64,000 bases of DNA. Source: Auanema rhodensis. Taxonomy: Eukaryota; Nematoda; Chromadorea; Rhabditida; Rhabditidae. This document shows, in pieces, positions 10,882 to 24,400 of the stretch. Where the stretch lies: the NCBI GenBank assembly GCA_964057225.1, contig OZ059895.1, positions 22,640,688 to 22,704,687 of the forward strand. Reading direction: 5' to 3'. The notes below the pieces were generated by a model. The model made no database searches, had not been told where the DNA came from, and saw only the letters and a program-made list of their open reading frames with translations. The position numbers were made by a program, and so were the translations under genes. Numbering within the stretch: position 1 is the first letter of the stretch; each line of letters starts with the position of its first letter.

Positions 10882-11934
10882 CATCATTTTTCAAACGATC
10901 ATAACTAATTTTTGTATTAAGCGTTTCTCAATGTAGTATAGTGCATTCGATGCGGATTTTTAAGCTGCGTCGATCTGTGTTATCAGATTTGCGCTAGCTT
11001 AAAAATGCACCGAGATATCAACTGATATAAGTTCACACTTATATCCTCGATTTTCACCCTGAAGAATTAATTTTTTCGTTGAATAACAATGTCCATCGTA
11101 TTTGCCTTGAAAAACGGAATCTAAAAACATCTACTTTTTGCTAAATTATTCTGAAATTTTTCGAAAAAATTTTTGTCAAAATGTTTTTGGAAGCAATGTT
11201 GAGTGTACATGGAAACTCAACATACACTAATGCATCATTTTTCAAACGATCATAACTAATTTTTGTATTAAGCGTTTCTCAATGTAGTATAGTGCATTCG
11301 ATGCGGATGTTTAAGCTGCGTCGATCTGTGTTATCAGATTTGCGCTAGCTTAAAAATGCACCGAGATATCAACTGATATAAGGTCACACTTATATCCTCG
11401 ATTTTCACCCTGAAGAATTAATTTTTTCGTTGAATAACATTGTCCATCGTCTTTGCCTTGAAAAAAGGAATCTAAAAACATCTACTTTTTGCTAAATTAT
11501 TTTGAAATTTTTCGAAAAAATTTTTGTCAAAATGTTTTTGGAAGCAATGTTGAGTGTACATGGAAACTCAACATACACTAATGCATCATTTTTCAAACGA
11601 TCATAACTAATTTTTGTATTAAGCGTTTCTCAATGTAGTATAGTGCATTCGATGCGGATTTTTAAGCTGCGTCGATCTGTGTTATCAGATTTGCGCTAGC
11701 TTAAAAATGCACCGAGATATCAACTGATATAAGTTCACACTTATATCCTCAATTTTCACCCTGAAGAATTAATTTTTTCGTTGAATAACATTGTCCATCG
11801 TCTTTGCCTTGAAAACAGGAATCTAAAAACATCTCCTTTTTGCTAAATTATTTTGAAATTTTTCGAAAAAATTTTTGTCAAAATGTTTTTGGAAGCAATG
11901 TTGAGTGTACATGGAAACTCAACATACACTAATG
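10882..11934 (+). repeat. Units 31-33: recurrence of unit 19 followed by copy 2 of the 25-26 pair
   Basis: Unit 31 repeats the unit-19 combination (A208, CGTATTTGCC, AAAACGG, C270). It is followed directly by units 32-33, which repeat units 25-26 (GGATGTTT with AAGGTCAC, then A168 with AAAACAGG and TCTCC). Segments from two places upstream are thus joined, as expected from a mosaic exchange history. Unit 30 just before it has private changes (AATTTATTCG, ACATTAACT, GGAAACAATG). Confidence 0.85.
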
Positions 11935-14391
11935 CATCATTTTTCAAACGATCATAACTAATTTTTGTATTGAGCGTTTCTCAATGTAGTATAGTGCATT
12001 CGATGCGGATTATTAAGCTGCGTCGATCTGTGTTATCAGATTTGCGCTAGCTTAAAAATGCACCGAGATATCAACTGATATAAGTTCACACTTATATCCT
12101 CGATTTTCACCCTGAAGAATTAATTTTTTCGTTGAATAACATTGTCCATCGTCTTTGCCATGAAAAAAGGAATCTAAAAACATCTACTTTTTGCTAAATT
12201 ATTTTAAAATTTTTCGAAAAAATTTTTGTCAAAATGTTTTTGGAAGCAATGTTGAGTGTACATGGAAACTCAACATACACTAATGCATCATTTTTCAAAC
12301 GATCATAACTAATTTTTGTATTAAGCGTTTCTCAATGTAGTATAGTGCATTCGATGCGGATTTTTAAGCTGCGTCGATCTGTGTTATCAGATTTGCGCTA
12401 GCTTAAAAATGCACCGAGATATCAACTGATATAAGTTCACACTTATATCCTCGATTTTCACCCTGAAGAATTAATTTTTTCGTTGAATAACATTGTCCAT
12501 CGTCTTTGCCATGAGAAAAGGAATCTAAAAACATCTACTTTTTGCTAAATTATTTTAAAATTTTTCGAAAAAATTTTTGTCAAAATGTTTTTGGAAGCAA
12601 TGTTGAGTGTACATGGAAACTCAACATACACTAATGCATCATTTTTCAAACGATCATAACTAATTTTTGTATTGAGCGTTTCTCAATGTAGTATAGTGCA
12701 TTCGATGCGGATTTTTAAGCTGCGTCGATCTGTGTTATCAGATTTGCGCTAGCTTAAAAATGCACCGAGATATCAACTGATAAAAGTTCACACTTATATC
12801 CTCGATTTTCACCCTGAAGAATTAATTTTTTCGTTGAATAACATTGTCCATCGTCTTTGCCTTGAAAAAAGGAATCTAAAAACATCTACTTTTTGCTAAA
12901 TTATTTTGAAATTTTTCGAAAAAATTTTTGTCAAAATGTTTTTGGAAGCAATGTTGAGTGTACATGGAAACTCAACATACACTAATGCATCATTTTTCAA
13001 ACGATCATAACTAATTTTTGTATTAAGCGTTTCTCAGTGTAGTATAGTGCATTCGATGCGGATTTTTAAGCTGCGTCGATCTGTGTTATCAGATTTGCGC
13101 TAGCTTAAAAATGCACCGAGATATCAACTGATATAAGTTCACACTTATATCCTCAATTTTCACCCTGAAGAATTAATTTTTTCGTTGAATAACATTGTCC
13201 ATCGTCTTTGCCTTGAAAACAGGAATCTAAAAACATCTCCTTTTTGCTAAATTATTTTGAAATTTTTCGAAAAAATTTTTGTCAAAATGTTTTTGGAAGC
13301 AATGTTGAGTGTACATGGAAACTCAACATACACTAATGCATCATTTTTCAAACGATCATAACTAATTTTTGTATTGAGCGTTTCTCAATGTAGTATAGTG
13401 CATTCGATGCGGATTATTAAGCTGCGTCGATCTGTGTTATCAGATTTGCGCTAGCTTAAAAATGCACCGAGATATCAACTGATATAAGTTCACACTTATA
13501 TCCTCGATTTTCACCCTGAAGAATTAATTTTTTCGTTGAATAACATTGTCCATCGTCTTTGCCATGAAAAAAGGAATCTAAAAACATCTACTTTTTGCTA
13601 AATTATTTTAAAATTTTTCGAAAAAATTTTTGTCAAAATGTTTTTGGAAGCAATGTTGAGTGTACATGGAAACTCAACATACACTAATGCATCATTTTTC
13701 AAACGATCATAACTAATTTTTGTATTAAGCGTTTCTCAATGTAGTATAGTGCATTCGATGCGGATTTTTAAGCTGCGTCGATCTGTGTTATCAGATTTGC
13801 GCTAGCTTAAAAATGCACCGAGATATCAACTGATATAAGTTCACACTTATATCCTCGATTTTCACCCTGAAGAATTAATTTTTTCGTTGAATAACATTGT
13901 CCATCGTCTTTGCCATGAGAAAAGGAATCTAAAAACATCTACTTTTTGCTAAATTATTTTAAAATTTTTCGAAAAAATTTTTGTCAAAATGTTTTTGGAA
14001 GCAATGTTGAGTGTACATGGAAACTCAACATACACTAATGCATCATTTTTCAAACGATCATAACTAATTTTTGTATTGAGCGTTTCTCAATGTAGTATAG
14101 TGCATTCGATGCGGATTTTTAAGCTGCGTCGATCTGTGTTATCAGATTTGCGCTAGCTTAAAAATGCACCGAGATATCAACTGATAAAAGTTCACACTTA
14201 TATCCTCGATTTTCACCCTGAAGAATTAATTTTTTCGTTGAATAACATTGTCCATCGTCTTTGCCTTGAAAAAAGGAATCTAAAAACATCTACTTTTTGC
14301 TAAATTATTTTGAAATTTTTCGAAAAAATTTTTGTCAAAATGTTTTTGGAAGCAATGTTGAGTGTACATGGAAACTCAACATACACTAATG
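11584..14391 (+). repeat. Tandemly duplicated four-unit block (1,404 bp x 2)
   Basis: Units 33-36 (11584-12987) and 37-40 (12988-14391) match in order: an A168/AAAACAGG/TCTCC unit; a G38 unit with GGATTATTAAG, GCCATGAAA and TTTTAAAAT; a GCCATGAGAAAAG unit; and a G38 unit with GATAAAAG. The rare GGATTATT and CCATGAGA changes occur in both copies, which supports recent duplication by unequal exchange. The first units differ at position 50 (CAATG against CAGTG), so either the junction lies inside that unit or a conversion followed. Confidence 0.9.
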
Positions 14392-17300
14392 CATCATTTT
14401 TCAAACGATCATAACTAATTTTTGTATTGAGCGTTTCTCAATGTAGTATAGTGCATTCGATGCGGATTTTTAAGCTGCGTCGATCTGTGTTATCAGATTT
14501 GCGCTAGCTTAAAAATGCACCATGATATCAACTGATATAAGTTCACACTTATATCCTCGATTTTCACCCTGAAGAATTAATTTTTTCGTTGAATAACATT
14601 GTCCATCGTCTTTGCCTTGAAAAAAGGAATCTAAAAACATCTCCTTTTTGCTAAATTATTTTGAAATTTTTCGAAAAAATTTTTGTCAAAATGTTTTTGG
14701 AAGCAATGTTGAGTGTACATGGAAACTCAACATACACTAATGCATCATTTTTCAAACGATCATAACTAATTTTTGTATTGAGCGTTTCTCAATGTAGTAT
14801 AGTGCATTCGATGCGGATTTTTAAGCTGCGTCGATCTGTGTTATCAGATTTGCGCTAGCTTAAAAATGCACCGAGATATCAACTGATAAAAGTTCACACT
14901 TATATCCTCGATTTTCACCCTGAAGAATTAATTTTTTCGTTGAATAACATTGTCCATCGTCTTTGCCTTGAAAAAAGGAATCTAAAAACATCTACTTTTT
15001 GCTAAATTATTTTGAAATTTTTCGAAAAAATTTTTGTCAAAATGTTTTTGGAAGCAATGTTGAGTGTACATGGAAACTCAACATACACTAATGCATCATT
15101 TTTCAAACGATCATAACTAATTTTTGTATTAAGCGTTTCTCAATGTAGTATAGTGCATTCGATGCGGATTTTTAAGCTGCGTCGATCTGTGTTATCAGAT
15201 TTGCGCTAGCTTAAAAATGCACCGAGATATCAACTGATATAAGTTCACACTTATATCCTCGATTTTCACCCTGAAGAATTAATTTTTTCGTTGAATAACA
15301 TTGTCCATCGTCTTTGCCATGAAAAAAGGAATCTAAAAACATCTACTTTTTGCTAAATTATTTTAAAATTTTTCGAAAAAATTTTTGTCAAAATGTTTTT
15401 GGAAGCAATGTTGAGTGTACATGGAAACTCAACATACACTAATGCATCATTTTTCAAACGATCATAACTAATTTTTGTATTGAGCGTTTCTCAATGTAGT
15501 ATAGTGCATTCGATGCGGATTTTTAAGCTGCGTCGATCTGTGTTATCAGATTTGCGCTAGCTTAAAAATGCACCGAGATATCAACTGATAAAAGTTCACA
15601 CTTATATCCTCGATTTTCACCCTGAAGAATTAATTTTTTCGTTGAATAACATTGTCCATCGTCTTTGCCTTGAAAAAAGGAATCTAAAAACATCTACTTT
15701 TTGCTAAATTATTTTGAAATTTTTCGAAAAAATTTTTGTCAAAATGTTTTTGGAAGCAATGTTGAGTGTACATGGAAACTCAACATACACTAATGCATCA
15801 TTTTTCAAACGATCATAACTAATTTTTGTATTAAGCGTTTCTCAATGTAGTATAGTGCATTCGATGCGGATTTTTAAGCTGCGTCGATCTGTGTTATCAG
15901 ATTTGCGCTAGCTTAAAAATGCACCATGATATCAACTGATATAAGTTCACACTTATATCCTCGATTTTCACCCTGAAGAATTAATTTTTTCGTTGAATAA
16001 CATTGTCCATCGTCTTTGCCTTGAAAAAAGGAATCTAAAAACATCTACTTTTTGCTAAATTATTTTGAAATTTTTCGAAAAAATTTTTGTCAAAATGTTT
16101 TTGGAAGCAATGTTGAGTGTACATGGAAACTCAACATACACTAATGCATCATTTTTCAAACGATCATAACTAATTTTTGTATTAAGCGTTTCTCAATGTA
16201 GTATAGTGCATTCGATGCGGATTTTTAAGCTGCGTCGATCTGTGTTATCAGATTTGCGCTAGCTTAAAAATGCACCATGATATCAACTGATATAAGTTCA
16301 CACATATATCCTCGATTTTCACCCTGAAGAATTAATTTTTTCGTTGAATAACATTGTCCATCGTCTTTGCCTTGAAAAAAGGAATCTAAAAACATCTCCT
16401 TTTTGCTAAATTATCTTGAAATTTTTCGAAAAAATTTTTGTCAAAATGTTTTTGGAAGCAATGTTGAGTGTACATGGAAACTCAACATACACTAATGCAT
16501 CATTTTTCAAACGATCATAACTAATTTTTGTATTGAGCGTTTCTCAATGTAGTATAGTGCATTCGATGCGGATTTTTAAGCTGCGTCGATCTGTGTTATC
16601 AGATTTGCGCTAGCTTAAAAATGCACCGAGATATCAACTGATATAAGTTCACACTTATATCCTCGATTTTCACCCTGAAGAATTAATTTTTTCGTTGAAT
16701 AACATTGTACATCGTCTTTGCCATGAAAAAAGGAATCTAAAAACATCTACTTTTTGCTAAATTATTTTAAAATTTTTCGAAAAAATTTTTGTCAAAATGT
16801 TTTTGGAAGCAATGTTGAGTGTACATGGAAACTCAACATACACTAATGCATCATTTTTCAAACGATCATAACTAATTTTTGTATTGAGCGTTTCTCAATG
16901 TAGTATAGTGCATTCGATGCGGATTTTTAAGCTGCGTCGATCTGTGTTATCAGATTTGCGCTAGCTTAAAAATGCACCGAGATATCAACTGATATAAGTT
17001 CACACTTATATCCTCGATTTTCACCCTGAAGAATTAATTTTTTCGTTGAATAACATTGTCCATCGTCTTTGCCATGAAAAAAGGAATCTAAAAACATCTA
17101 CTTTTTGCTAAATTATTTTAAAATTTTTCGAAAAAATTTTTGTCAAAATGTTTTTGGAAGCAATGTTGAGTGTACATGGAAACTCAACATACACTAATGC
17201 ATCATTTTTCAAACGATCATAACTAATTTTTGTATTGAGCGTTTCTCAATGTAGTATAGTGCATTCGATGCGGATTTTTAAGCTGCGTCGATCTGTGTTA

Positions 17301-17550
17301 TCAGATTTGCGCTAGCTTAAAAATGCACCGAGATATCAACTGATAAAAGTTCACACTTATATCCTCGATTTTCACCCTGAAGAATTAATTTTTTCGTTGA
17401 ATAACATTGTCCATCGTCTTTGCCTTGAAAAAAGGAATCTAAAAACATCTACTTTTTGCTAAATTATTTTGAAATTTTTCGAAAAAATTTTTGTCAAAAT
17501 GTTTTTGGAAGCAATGTTGAGTGTACATGGAAACTCAACATACACTAATG
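14392..17550 (+). repeat. Units 41-49: alternating G38/A147 and AT131 units
   Basis: A147 units (GATAAAAG) at 14743, 15445 and 17200 alternate with AT131 units (CACCATGATA) at 14392, 15796 and 16147, and with A226+A272 units at 15094, 16498 and 16849. Private changes include CACATATATC and TTATCTTG in unit 46 and ATTGTACATCG in unit 47. The stretch contains only satellite sequence and has no strict higher-order period. Confidence 0.82.
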
Positions 17551-20500
17551 CATCATTTTTCAAACGATCATAACTAATTTTTGTATTAAGCGTTTCTCAA
17601 TGTAGTATAGTGCATTCGATGCGGATTTTTAAGCTGCGTCGATCTGTGTTATCAGATTTGCGCTAGCTTAAAAATGCACCATGATATCAACTGATATAAG
17701 TTCACACTTATATCCTCGATTTTCACCCTGAAGAATTAATTTTTTCGTTGAATAACATTGTCCATCGTCTTTGCCCTGAAAAAAGGAATCTAAAAACATC
17801 TCCTTTTTGCTAAATTATTTTGAAATTTTTCGAAAAAATTTTTGTCAAAATGTTTTTGGAAGCAATGTTGAGTGTACATGGAAACTCAACATACACTAAT
17901 GCATCATTTTTCAAACGATCATAACTAATTTTTGTATTAAGCGTTTCTCAATGTAGTATAGTGCATTCGATGCGGATTTTTAAGCTGCGTCGATCTGTGT
18001 TATCAGATTTGCGCTAGCTTAAAAATGCACCGAGATATCAACTGATATAAGTTCACACTTATATCCTCGATTTTCACCCTGAAGAATTAATTTTTTCGTT
18101 GAATAACATTGTCCATCGTCTTTGCCTTGAAAAAAGGAATCTAAAAACATCTACTTTTTGCTAAATTATTTTGAAATTTTTCGAAAAAATTTTTGTCAAA
18201 ATGTTTTTGGAAGCAATGTTGAGTGTACATGGAAACTCAACATACACTAATGCATCATTTTTCAAACGATCATAACTAATTTTTGTATTAAGCGTTTCTC
18301 AATGTAGTATAGTGCATTCGATGCGGATTTTTAAGCTGCGTCGATCTGTGTTATCAGATTTGCGCTAGCTTAAAAATGCACCGAGATATCAACTGATATA
18401 AGTTCACACTTATATCCTCGATTTTCACCCTGAAGAATTAATTTTTTCGTTGAATAACATTGTCCATCGTCTTTGCCTTGAAAAAAGGAATCTAAAAACA
18501 TCTACTTTTTGCTAAATTATTTTGAAATTTTTCGAAAAAATTTTTGTCAAAATGTTTTTGGAAGCAATGTTGAGTGTACATGGAAACTCAACATACACTA
18601 ATGCATCATTTTTCAAACGATCATAACTAATTTTTGTATTGAGCGTTTCTCAATGTAGTATAGTGCATTCGATGCGGATTTTTAAGCTGCGTCGATCTGT
18701 GTTATCAGATTTGCGCTAGCTTAAAAATGCACCGAGATATCAACTGATAAAAGTTCACACTTATATCCTCGATTTTCACCCTGAAGAATTAATTTTTTCG
18801 TTGAATAACATTGTCCATCGTCTTTGCCTTGAAAAAAGGAATCTAAAAACATCTACTTTTTGCTAAATTATTTTGAAATTTTTCGAAAAAATTTTTGTCA
18901 AAATGTTTTTGGAAGCAATGTTGAGTGTACATGGAAACTCAACATACACTAATGCATCATTTTTCAAACGATCATAACTAATTTTTGTATTAAGCGTTTC
19001 TCAATGTAGTATAGTGCATTCGATGCGGATTTTTAAGCTGCGTCGATCTGTGTTATCAGATTTGCGCTAGCTTAAAAATGCACCATGATATCAACTGATA
19101 TAAGCTCACACTTATATCCTCGATTTTCACCCTGAAGAATTAATTTATTCGTTGAATAACATTGTCCATCGTCTTTGCCTTGAAAAAAGGAATCTAAAAA
19201 CATCTACTTTTTGCTAAATTATTTTGAAATTTTTCGAAAAAATTTTTGTCAAAATGTTTTTGGAAGCAATGTTGAGTGTACATGGAAACTCAACATACAC
19301 TAATGCATCATTTTTCAAACGATCATAACTAATTTTTGTATTAAGCGTTTCTCAATGTAGTATAGTGCATTCGATGCGGATTTTTAAGCTGCGTCGATCT
19401 GTGTTATCAGATTTGCGCTAGCTTAAAAATGCACCATGATATCAACTGATATAAGTTCACACTTATATCCTCGATTTTCACCCTGAAGAATTAATTTTTT
19501 CGTTGAATAACATTGTCCATCGTCTTTGCCTTGAAAAAAGGAATCTAAAAACATCTCCTTTTTGCTAAATTATTTTGAAATTTTTCGAAAAAATTTTTGT
19601 CAAAATGTTTTTGGAAGCAATGTTGAGTGTACATGGAAACTCAACATACACTAATGCATCATTTTTCAAACGATCATAACTAATTTTTGTATTGAGCGTT
19701 TCTCAATGTAGTATAGTGCATTCGATGCGGATTTTTAAGCTGCGTCGATCTGTGTTATCAGATTCGCGCTAGCTTAAAAATGCACCGAGATATCAACTGA
19801 TATAAGTTCACACTTATATCCTCGATTTTCACCCTGAAGAATTAATTTTTTCGTTGAATAACATTGTCCATCGTCTTTGCCTTGAAAAAAGGAATCTAAA
19901 AACATCTACTTTTTGCTAAATTATTTCGAAATTTTTCGAAAAAATTTTTGTCAAAATGTTTTTGGAAGCAATGTTGAGTGTACATGGAAACTCAACATAC
20001 ACTAATGCATCATTTTTCAAACGATCATAACTAATTTTTGTATTAAGCGTTTCTCAATGTAGTATAGTGCATTCGATGCGGATTTTTAAGCTGCGTCGAT
20101 CTGTGTTATCAGATTTGCGCTAGCTTAAAAATGCACCGAGATATCAACTGATATAAGTTCACACTTATATCCTCGATTTTCACCCTGAAGAATTAATTTT
20201 TTCGTTGAATAACATTGTCCATCGTCTTTGCCTTGAAAAACGGAATCTAAAAACATCTACTTTTTGCTAAATTATTCTGAAATTTTTCGAAAAAATTTTT
20301 GTCAAAATGTTTTTGGAAGCAATGTTGAGTGTACATGGAAACTCAACATACACTAATGCATCATTTTTCAAACGATCATAACTAATTTTTGTATTAAGCG
20401 TTTCTCAATGTAGTATAGTGCATTTGATGCGGATTTTTAAGCTGCGTCGATCTGTGTTATCAGATTTGCGCTAGCTTAAAAATGCACCGAGATATCAACT

Positions 20501-21411
20501 GATATAAGTTCACACTTATATCCTCAATTTTCACCCTGAAGAATTAATTTTTTCGTTGAATAACATTGTCCATCGTCTTTGCCTTGAAAAAAGGAATCTA
20601 AAAACATCTACTTTTTGCTAAATTATTTTGAAATTTTTCGAAAAAATTTTTGTCAAAATGTTTTTGGAAGCAATGTTGAGTGTACATGGAAACTCAACAT
20701 ACACTAATGCATCATTTTTCAAACGATCATAACTAATTTTTGTATTAAGCGTTTCTCAATGTAGTATAGTGCATTCGATGCGGATTTTTAAGCTGCGTCG
20801 ATATGTGTTATCAGATTTGCGCTAGCTTAAAAATGCACCGAGATATCAACTGATATAAGTTCACACTTATATCCTCAATTTTCACCCTGAAGAATTAATT
20901 TTTTCGTTGAATAACATTGTCCATCGTCTTTGCCTTGAAAAAAGGAATCTAAAAACATCTACTTTTTGCTAAATTATTTTGAAATTTTTTGAAAAAATTT
21001 TTGTCAAAATGTTTTTGGAAGCAATGTTGAGTGTACATGGAAACTCAACATACACTAATGCATCATTTTTCAAACGATCATAACTAATTTTTGTATTAAG
21101 CGTTTCTCAATGTAGTATAGTGCATTCGATGCGGATTTTTAAGCTGCGTCGATCTGTGTTATCAGATTTGCGCTAGCTTAAAAATGCACCGAGATATCAA
21201 CTGATATAAGTTCACACTTATATCCTCAATTTTCACCCTGAAGAATTAATTTTTTCGTTGAATAACATTGTCCATCGTCTTTGCCTTGAAAAAAGGAATC
21301 TAAAAACATCTACTTTTTGCTAAATTATTTTGAAATTTTTCGAAAAAATTTTTGTCAAAATGTTTTTGGAAGCAATGTTGAGTGTACATGGAAACTCAAC
21401 ATACACTAATG
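17551..21411 (+). repeat. Eleven-unit block, copy 1 (3,861 bp)
   Basis: Units 50-60 correspond in order to units 61-71 at 21412-25271. The strongest matches are units 53-60: G38/GATAAAAG; AT131 with AAGCTCAC and AATTTATTCG; AT131 with C252; G38 with AGATTCGCGC and ATTTCGAAA; AAAACGG with C270; GCATTTGATG with A168; CGATATGTG with A168 and T281; and A168. Unit 52 lacks the AT131/C252 changes seen in its partner unit 63, and unit 50 has a private GCCCTGAAA. Three or more rare changes shared in the same order make independent origin very unlikely. Confidence 0.9.
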
Positions 21412-24400
21412 CATCATTTTTCAAATGATCATAACTAATTTTCGTATTAAGCGTTTCTCAATGTAGTATAGTGCATTCGATGCGGATTTTTAAGCTGCAT
21501 CGATCTGTGTTATCAGATTTGCGCTAGCTTAAAAATGCACCATGATATCAACTGATATAAGTTCACACTTATATCCTCGATTTTCACCCTGAAGAATTAA
21601 TTTTTTCGTTGAATAACATTGTCCATCGTCTTTGCCTTGAAAAAAGGAATCTAAAAACATCTCCTTTTTGCTAAATTATTTTGAAATTTTTCGAAAAAAT
21701 TTTTGTCAAAATGTTTTTGGAAGCAATGTTGAGTGTACATGGAAACTCAACATACACTAATGCATCATTTTTCAAACGATCATAACTAATTTTTGTATTA
21801 AGCGTTTCTCAATGTAGTATAGTGCATTCGATGCGGATTTTTAAGCTGCGTCGATCTGTGTTATCAGATTTGCGCTAGCTTAAAAATGCACCGAGATATC
21901 AACTGATATAAGTTCACACTTATATCCTCGATTTTCACCCTGAAGAATTAATTTTTTCGTTGAATAACATTGTCCATCGTCTTTGCCTTGAAAAAAGGAA
22001 TCTAAAAACATCTACTTTTTGCTAAATTATTTTGAAATTTTTCGAAAAAATTTTTGTCAAAATGTTTTTGGAAGCAATGTTGAGTGTACATGGAAACTCA
22101 ACATACACTAATGCATCATTTTTCAAACGATCATAACTAATTTTTGTATTAAGCGTTTCTCAATGTAGTATAGTGCATTCGATGCGGATTTTTAAGCTGC
22201 GTCGATCTGTGTTATCAGATTTGCGCTAGCTTAAAAATGCACCATGATATCAACTGATATAAGTTCACACTTATATCCTCGATTTTCACCCTGAAGAATT
22301 AATTTTTTCGTTGAATAACATTGTCCATCGTCTTTGCCTTGAAAAAAGGAATCTAAAAACATCTCCTTTTTGCTAAATTATTTTGAAATTTTTCGAAAAA
22401 ATTTTTGTCAAAATGTTTTTGGAAGCAATGTTGAGTGTACATGGAAACTCAACATACACTAATGCATCATTTTTCAAACGATCATAACTAATTTTTGTAT
22501 TGAGCGTTTCTCAATGTAGTATAGTGCATTCGATGCGGATTTTTAAGCTGCGTCGATCTGTGTTATCAGATTTGCGCTAGCTTAAAAATGCACCGAGATA
22601 TCAACTGATAAAAGTTCACACTTATATCCTCGATTTTCACCCTGAAGAATTAATTTTTTCGTTGAATAACATTGTCCATCGTCTTTGCCTTGAAAAAAGG
22701 AATCTAAAAACATCTACTTTTTGCTAAATTATTTTGAAATTTTTCGAAAAAATTTTTGTCAAAATGTTTTTGGAAGCAATGTTGAGTGTACATGGAAACT
22801 CAACATACACTAATGCATCATTTTTCAAACGATCATAACTAATTTTTGTATTAAGCGTTTCTCAATGTAGTATAGTGCATTCGATGCGGATTTTTAAGCT
22901 GCGTCGATCTGTGTTATCAGATTTGCGCTAGCTTAAAAATGCACCATGATATCAACTGATATAAGCTCACACTTATATCCTCGATTTTCACCCTGAAGAA
23001 TTAATTTATTCGTTGAATAACATTGTCCATCGTCTTTGCCTTGAAAAAAGGAATCTAAAAACATCTACTTTTTGCTAAATTATTTTGAAATTTTTCGAAA
23101 AAATTTTTGTCAAAATGTTTTTGGAAGCAATGTTGAGTGTACATGGAAACTCAACATACACTAATGCATCATTTTTCAAACGATCATAACTAATTTTTGT
23201 ATTAAGCGTTTCTCAATGTAGTATAGTGCATTCGATGCGGATTTTTAAGCTGCGTCGATCTGTGTTATCAGATTTGCGCTAGCTTAAAAATGCACCATGA
23301 TATCAACTGATATAAGTTCACACTTATATCCTCGATTTTCACCCTGAAGAATTAATTTTTTCGTTGAATAACATTGTCCATCGTCTTTGCCTTGAAAAAA
23401 GGAATCTAAAAACATCTCCTTTTTGCTAAATTATTTTGAAATTTTTCGAAAAAATTTTTGTCAAAATGTTTTTGGAAGCAATGTTGAGTGTACATGGAAA
23501 CTCAACATACACTAATGCATCATTTTTCAAACGATCATAACTAATTTTTGTATTGAGCGTTTCTCAATGTAGTATAGTGCATTCGATGCGGATTTTTAAG
23601 CTGCGTCGATCTGTGTTATCAGATTCGCGCTAGCTTAAAAATGCACCGAGATATCAACTGATATAAGTTCACACTTATATCCTCGATTTTCACCCTGAAG
23701 AATTAATTTTTTCGTTGAATAACATTGTCCATCGTCTTTGCCTTGAAAAAAGGAATCTAAAAACATCTACTTTTTGCTAAATTATTTCGAAATTTTTCGA
23801 AAAAATTTTTGTCAAAATGTTTTTGGAAGCAATGTTGAGTGTACATGGAAACTCAACATACACTAATGCATCATTTTTCAAACGATCATAACTAATTTTT
23901 GTATTAAGCGTTTCTCAATGTAGTATAGTGCATTCGATGCGGATTTTTAAGCTGCGTCGATCTGTGTTATCAGATTTGCGCTAGCTTAAAAATGCACCGA
24001 GATATCAACTGATATAAGTTCACACTTATATCCTCGATTTTCACCCTGAAGAATTAATTTTTTCGTTGAATAACATTGTCCATCGTCTTTGCCTTGAAAA
24101 ACGGAATCTAAAAACATCTACTTTTTGCTAAATTATTCTGAAATTTTTCGAAAAAATTTTTGTCAAAATGTTTTTGGAAGCAATGTTGAGTGTACATGGA
24201 AACTCAACATACACTAATGCATCATTTTTCAAACGATCATAACTAATTTTTGTATTAAGCGTTTCTCAATGTAGTATAGTGCATTTGATGCGGATTTTTA
24301 AGCTGCGTCGATCTGTGTTATCAGATTTGCGCTAGCTTAAAAATGCACCGAGATATCAACTGATATAAGTTCACACTTATATCCTCAATTTTCACCCTGA

